From CBDUBS01 sp965365445 (lineage in GTDB: Bacteria; Bacteroidota; Rhodothermia; Rhodothermales; DASSAV01): 9,803 nt of DNA. The notes below the pieces were generated by a model that was given only the letters and a program-made list of their open reading frames with translations, was not told the DNA's origin and did not search any database. The stretch lies in contig CBDUBS010000137.1 of NCBI GenBank assembly GCA_965365445.1, positions 1 to 9,803 of the forward strand. Direction: 5' to 3'. Both the position numbers and the translations under genes were made by a program. Shown one piece after another: positions 6,728-9,803 of this stretch (positions within the stretch are counted from its first letter, which is position 1; the number at the start of each line of letters is the position of its first letter).

Positions 6728-7058
6728 GGCGGTATCCTGATGGCATGATGAACAGGTTGCGTGAGCTATCGTACAAAAGATGAACAATAGTCCAACACCG
6801 GGCAAGGGCTATGGAAATTAATCCGGGCGCAGAGAGCGGATGCAGCAACGCGGCGCCCCGCTGAGAAAAGCCGCGAAGCATCCAGGCCTTAAACATTCCG
6901 GGTGGAATTTTTGCAAGGTCAGATACACACCACGTGTCAGATTATTCCTGCCACAATGTCGCAAATAGGGGTGCGGCATTTTTATTGCGGTTCGGCGGTC
7001 AGGTTCGCACGGGTGTTTACATCACCCCATTTTTAACTCCAGTAACGATATACTACGT
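6728..7058. other. Divergent intergenic region between bTHX and dnaK
   Basis: These 331 bases contain no gene I can support. They must carry the promoters of bTHX (leftward) and dnaK (rightward). I see no CIRCE element (inverted TTAGCACTC) and no clear Shine-Dalgarno before dnaK; the bases just upstream of its ATG are A/T-rich. CCCCAT at 7025-7030 resembles a sigma-32 -10 element but lacks a matching CTTGAA. The dnaK-proximal half contains a spaced direct repeat, described separately. A 119-codon frame on the minus strand that covers part of this region overlaps bTHX in another frame and looks accidental. Confidence 0.5.
6917..7010. repeat. Imperfect 14-base direct repeat upstream of dnaK (possible operator)
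   Basis: GGTCAGATACACAC (6917-6930) and GGTCAGGTTCGCAC (6997-7010) match at 11 of 14 positions, with starts exactly 80 bases apart. The first copy is followed by CACGTG (6931-6936) and a second GTCAGAT (6936-6942; the first copy's own GTCAGAT is 6918-6924). Such repeats could bind a regulator of the heat-shock gene, but matches of this length can arise by chance and no known operator is recognised. Confidence 0.25.
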
Positions 7059-8963
7059 ATGGCAAAAATAATCGGCATTGATCTCGGCACGACGAACTCG
7101 GTAGTGTCCGTAATGGAAGGCTCGGAGCCGGTGGTAATCCCCAATCCGGAAGGCGCTCGCACTACACCGTCCGTCGTGGCCTATAAAAAGGATGGCGAAC
7201 GGCTGGTAGGCGCCCCGGCCAAACGACAGGCCATCACGAACCCGACCAACACGATTTTCTCGATCAAACGCTTCATGGGTCGCAAGTTCGACGAAGTGGA
7301 GTCGGAGATCAAAACCGTTCCGTACGAGGTCGTGCGGGGCGAAAACGACACGGCGCGGGTTCGTGTGAACGACCGCGTGTACACACCGCAGGAAATTTCC
7401 GCAATGATCCTGCAGCGCCTGAAGCAAACGGCGGAAGATTACCTCGGCGACAAGGTTACGGAAGCCGTCATCACGGTGCCGGCCTATTTCAACGACGCTC
7501 AGCGGAAAGCAACCAAAGAGGCCGGAGAGATTGCCGGCATGAAGGTCCGCCGTATCATCAACGAGCCCACGGCCGCAGCGCTCGCTTACGGTCTGGACAA
7601 GAAGGATAAAGAAGAAATCGTCGCTGTGTACGACCTCGGCGGCGGCACCTACGATATCTCGATCCTGGAATTGGGAGAAGGGGTGTTCGAGGTCAAGTCG
7701 ACCAATGGGGACACGCACCTCGGCGGCGATGACTTCGACCAGCGTCTGATAAACTATCTGGCGGACGAGTTCCAGAAAACGGAAGGCATCGACCTGCGCA
7801 AAGATGCAATGGCTCTTCAGCGCTTGAAGGAAGCGGCAGAAAAAGCCAAGATCGAGCTTTCCAGCGCCACACAGACTACGATCAATCTGCCCTTCATCAC
7901 CGCAACGGCAGATGGACCGAAGCACCTCGTCCATGACCTGACCCGCTCGAAATTCGAACAGTTGGTGCACGACCTCGTGGACCGAACCATCCCCCCGATG
8001 GAAAAAGCATTACGCGATGCAGGGCTCTCCAAATCGGATATCGATGAAGTCATTCTGGTCGGCGGCTCAACGCGCGTGCCGTTGGTGCAGAAAACAGTGG
8101 AAGAATTCTTCGGCAAGAAAGCAAACAAGTCGGTCAATCCGGATGAAGTCGTGGCGATCGGTGCAGCCATTCAGGGCGGCGTGCTCTCCGGTGACGTGAA
8201 GGACGTCTTGTTGCTCGATGTCACCCCGCTCAACCTGGGCATCGAAACCCTCGGCGGGGTAACCACCGTGCTTATTCCCGCCAATACCACCATTCCGACG
8301 AAAAAGAGCGAGGTCTTTTCCACGGCCTCCGATAGCCAGCCCTCGGTAGAAATCCACGTACTTCAGGGCGACCGTACGATGGCGATCGACAATCGGACCA
8401 TCGGGCGTTTTCACCTGGACGGCATCCCGCCGGCGCCCCGGGGGGTTCCTCAGATCGAAGTCACGTTCGATATCGACGCAAACGGGATTCTGGCCGTGTC
8501 TGCAAAGGATAAGGCTACCGGCAAGGAACAGTCGATCCGGATCGAGGCATCGAGCGGACTGACGGACTCCGAGATCGAAAAAATGCGCACCGACGCGCGG
8601 GATCATGCCTCCGAAGACAAAAAGCGCCGGGAAGAAGCGGATAAGGTCAATGCGGCCGACTCGCTCATATTCTCCACCGAGAAGAACCTCAAGGAGTACG
8701 GCGAAAAGATCCCGGCAGAAAAGCGCGCCAAAATCGAAGCGGCCCTCGAACGACTGAAACAAGCCCACAAGGATCGGCGGGCAACCGAAATCGAATCGGC
8801 GATGGAGCAGTTGAACGCGGCCTGGAGTGAAGCCAGCCAGGACCTTTACGCCGCACAGCAAGCGGGTAAGGATACGCCTCCCGCGGACGAAACGACCGGC
8901 GGGGGTGCGGACGGCGTCCGCGACGTGGACTACGAGGTGGTTGACGAGGAGGATACCAAATAA
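7059..8963 (+). CDS. dnaK: Molecular chaperone DnaK (Hsp70)
   Basis: This is a complete 634-residue DnaK, of normal length. It is a cytoplasmic ATP-driven chaperone that binds exposed hydrophobic peptide segments, working with DnaJ and GrpE. The three Hsp70 signatures are present: IDLGTTNS at 7-14, DLGGGTYDISILE at 192-204, and VILVGGSTRVPLVQ at 331-344. The interdomain linker is DVLLLD at 382-387. The beta-sandwich substrate-binding domain follows (LNLGIETLGG from 391), then a charged helical lid, and a C-terminal tail ending DVDYEVVDEEDTK, close to the EEVD-like end of bacterial DnaKs. The ATG at 7059 begins MAKIIGIDLG, the normal N-terminus; no Shine-Dalgarno is visible. Neither grpE nor dnaJ is in the window, so dnaK appears to stand alone, with its own terminator directly downstream. 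The long open frames on its opposite strand are codon-bias artefacts. Confidence 0.99.
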   Translation: MAKIIGIDLGTTNSVVSVMEGSEPVVIPNPEGARTTPSVVAYKKDGERLVGAPAKRQAITNPTNTIFSIKRFMGRKFDEVESEIKTVPYEVVRGENDTARVRVNDRVYTPQEISAMILQRLKQTAEDYLGDKVTEAVITVPAYFNDAQRKATKEAGEIAGMKVRRIINEPTAAALAYGLDKKDKEEIVAVYDLGGGTYDISILELGEGVFEVKSTNGDTHLGGDDFDQRLINYLADEFQKTEGIDLRKDAMALQRLKEAAEKAKIELSSATQTTINLPFITATADGPKHLVHDLTRSKFEQLVHDLVDRTIPPMEKALRDAGLSKSDIDEVILVGGSTRVPLVQKTVEEFFGKKANKSVNPDEVVAIGAAIQGGVLSGDVKDVLLLDVTPLNLGIETLGGVTTVLIPANTTIPTKKSEVFSTASDSQPSVEIHVLQGDRTMAIDNRTIGRFHLDGIPPAPRGVPQIEVTFDIDANGILAVSAKDKATGKEQSIRIEASSGLTDSEIEKMRTDARDHASEDKKRREEADKVNAADSLIFSTEKNLKEYGEKIPAEKRAKIEAALERLKQAHKDRRATEIESAMEQLNAAWSEASQDLYAAQQAGKDTPPADETTGGGADGVRDVDYEVVDEEDTK

Positions 8964-8985
8964 TCGGAGCAACTTGCTCGTAATG

Positions 8986-9024
8986 CCGGGGCTGCAGCAG
9001 CTTGCTTGCAGCCCCGGTTTTTTT
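8986..9024 (+). terminator. Rho-independent terminator of dnaK
   Basis: A perfect 11-base-pair stem, CCGGGGCTGCA (8986-8996) with TGCAGCCCCGG (9007-9017), encloses a 10-base loop and is followed at once by seven T residues (9018-9024). It begins 22 bases after the dnaK stop. The T-run overlaps the stop codon (9023-9025) of the convergent tatD gene. On the minus strand the hairpin is not followed by a T-run, so it should act mainly for dnaK. Confidence 0.93.
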
Positions 9025-9803
9025 ATGCCCGATCTCCGTCCGTGTCCGGAAAGCAGAAAAGGTGCTCGGCGTTACGTGTGGTTGCCGTGATTACCTCCTC
9101 AACGGAAACCTCCTTTGCCCGGGCCACACCTTCGGCCACCAGACGAACGTATGCCGGCTCGTTCCGTTTGCCCCGGTGAGGAACCGGCGCCAGAAACGGC
9201 GCATCCGTTTCAAGAACAATGTGTTTGAGGTCGATGGATCGAACCAGTTCGGCCACTCCGCTGTTTTTGAACGTGACGGTTCCGCCGATGCCCAGCATGA
9301 AACCCAGCCCGATGGCTTCTTCAGCCAGCTCGGCCGGCCCACCGAAACAATGAAATATGCCCCGTAATCTCTCGGGGCGGCGACTGGCCTCCCTCTCCTC
9401 GTTAAGGATGCGAATGAGATCCGGTCCTGCTTCGCGGTTGTGTAGAATGAGAGGTAAATCGGTGCGGATAGCCACCCGGATATGTCGGCGCAGAAATTCC
9501 TGCTGGCGCTCGTCGAAGGAGCGATCCCAGTAGTAGTCGAGACCGGATTCCCCGACGGCGACAATGCGCGGATGGCGGAAAAACTGCTCTATCCGATCCA
9601 TATCGGCTTCATCCGCGTCTTTGGTCTCGGAAGGATGCAGGGCGGCCATAGCAAACAGGCGGGGCGATTTGTACCGATTGCATAACTCCAGTGCCTGATG
9701 GACGGACGGTATATCTATGGCCGGCATCACGATGGTTCCTACTCCCGCTTCAAGGGCGCGACGGAGCATGGCCTCCCGGTCGGGAGCAAAACGGTCCAGG
9801 TAG
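9023..9803 (-). CDS. tatD: TatD-family metal-dependent DNase (5' end cut by right edge)
   Basis: The frame is open from the right edge to TAA at 9023-9025, giving 259 visible residues. An in-frame ATG at 9769 is internal: the 11 codons before it read YLDRFAPDREA, the segment that normally follows the TatD N-terminal THxHL motif. Only some 8-10 residues, including the first HxH metal ligands, lie outside the window. TatD proteins are TIM-barrel metal-dependent nucleases. Visible motifs are AALHPSE, AVGESGLDYYWD (metal Glu), LPLILHNREA (His), GIFHCFGG (His) and LETDAPFLAPVPHRGKRNEP (catalytic Asp, with the typical family C-terminal signature). The conserved GE-x-GLDY carries Ser at x. The gene converges on dnaK and shares its terminator region. 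The specific paralogue (TatD, YcfH or YjjV type) cannot be fixed. Confidence 0.93.
   Translation of the reverse strand, partial: YLDRFAPDREAMLRRALEAGVGTIVMPAIDIPSVHQALELCNRYKSPRLFAMAALHPSETKDADEADMDRIEQFFRHPRIVAVGESGLDYYWDRSFDERQQEFLRRHIRVAIRTDLPLILHNREAGPDLIRILNEEREASRRPERLRGIFHCFGGPAELAEEAIGLGFMLGIGGTVTFKNSGVAELVRSIDLKHIVLETDAPFLAPVPHRGKRNEPAYVRLVAEGVARAKEVSVEEVITATTRNAEHLFCFPDTDGDRA

Noticed and set aside
6537..6896. 119-codon minus-strand frame spanning bTHX
   Set aside because: It overlaps bTHX in another frame, has no recognisable domain, and its composition looks random, whereas the bTHX frame is a clear family match.
7025..7030. CCCCAT upstream of dnaK as a sigma-32 -10 element
   Set aside because: No CTTGAA-like -35 at the right spacing (only GGTTCG), and the inferred lineage is not expected to use sigma-32 promoters of this type.
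7053..7970. Long open frame (305 codons) on the minus strand opposite dnaK
   Set aside because: It lies fully antisense to an unmistakable dnaK and has no recognisable motif. It arises from codon bias of a highly expressed gene. The same applies to the 301-codon frame at 8067-8972.
9767..9769. ATG at 9769 as the start of tatD
   Set aside because: The frame stays open to the right edge, and the preceding codons (YLDRFAPDREA) match the conserved TatD N-terminal segment, so this Met is internal.
1..9803. Insertion sequences, CRISPR arrays, tRNA or rRNA genes
   Set aside because: I looked for repeated spacers, transposase motifs, terminal inverted repeats and tRNA-like TTCRANYC elements and saw nothing convincing.

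Overview
The window looks like an ordinary chromosomal stretch of a moderately GC-rich, free-living bacterium. I infer a Bacteroidota/Rhodothermota-type host. The grounds are the style of the DnaK sequence, a bTHX small-ribosomal-subunit protein, a secreted CE15 esterase, and start codons without a clear Shine-Dalgarno in front of some genes (dnaK, the serine hydrolase). This placement is by eye and only moderately secure.

Layout from left to right. Positions 1-219 (minus) hold the first 73 residues of a membrane protein that runs off the left edge. Positions 393-2237 (minus) hold a complete RecQ helicase. Diverging from it, 2471-5182 (plus) holds three genes with overlapping ends: a class A beta-lactamase-like serine hydrolase, an M15-type (DD-carboxypeptidase-like) metallopeptidase homologue, and a glutamine-synthetase-fold carboxylate-amine ligase whose motifs recall Pup ligase/Dop. 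Convergent to these, 5198-6490 (minus) encodes an exported CE15 glucuronoyl-esterase-like protein. It is preceded by a short gene at 6578-6727 (minus) for ribosomal protein bTHX, only 49 codons long. A 331-base divergent intergenic region separates bTHX from dnaK (7059-8963, plus). A strong intrinsic terminator (8986-9024) ends dnaK and overlaps the stop codon of the convergent tatD gene (9023-9803, minus), which is cut by the right edge just before its N-terminal metal-binding motif.

Most of the window is housekeeping: DNA repair (RecQ), the ribosome (bTHX), protein folding (DnaK) and a TatD-type nuclease. The part that stands out is the 2471-5182 cassette. It encodes two proteins of amide/peptide-bond-cleaving families and one of an amide-bond-forming family. 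The genes overlap by 8 and 4 bases, so they are probably translationally coupled, and none of the three products has a visible signal peptide. The M15 homologue also carries Asn where the family has a metal-binding Asp. Together they suggest an intracellular system that makes and trims a peptide or amide conjugate. Its substrate cannot be read from the sequence.
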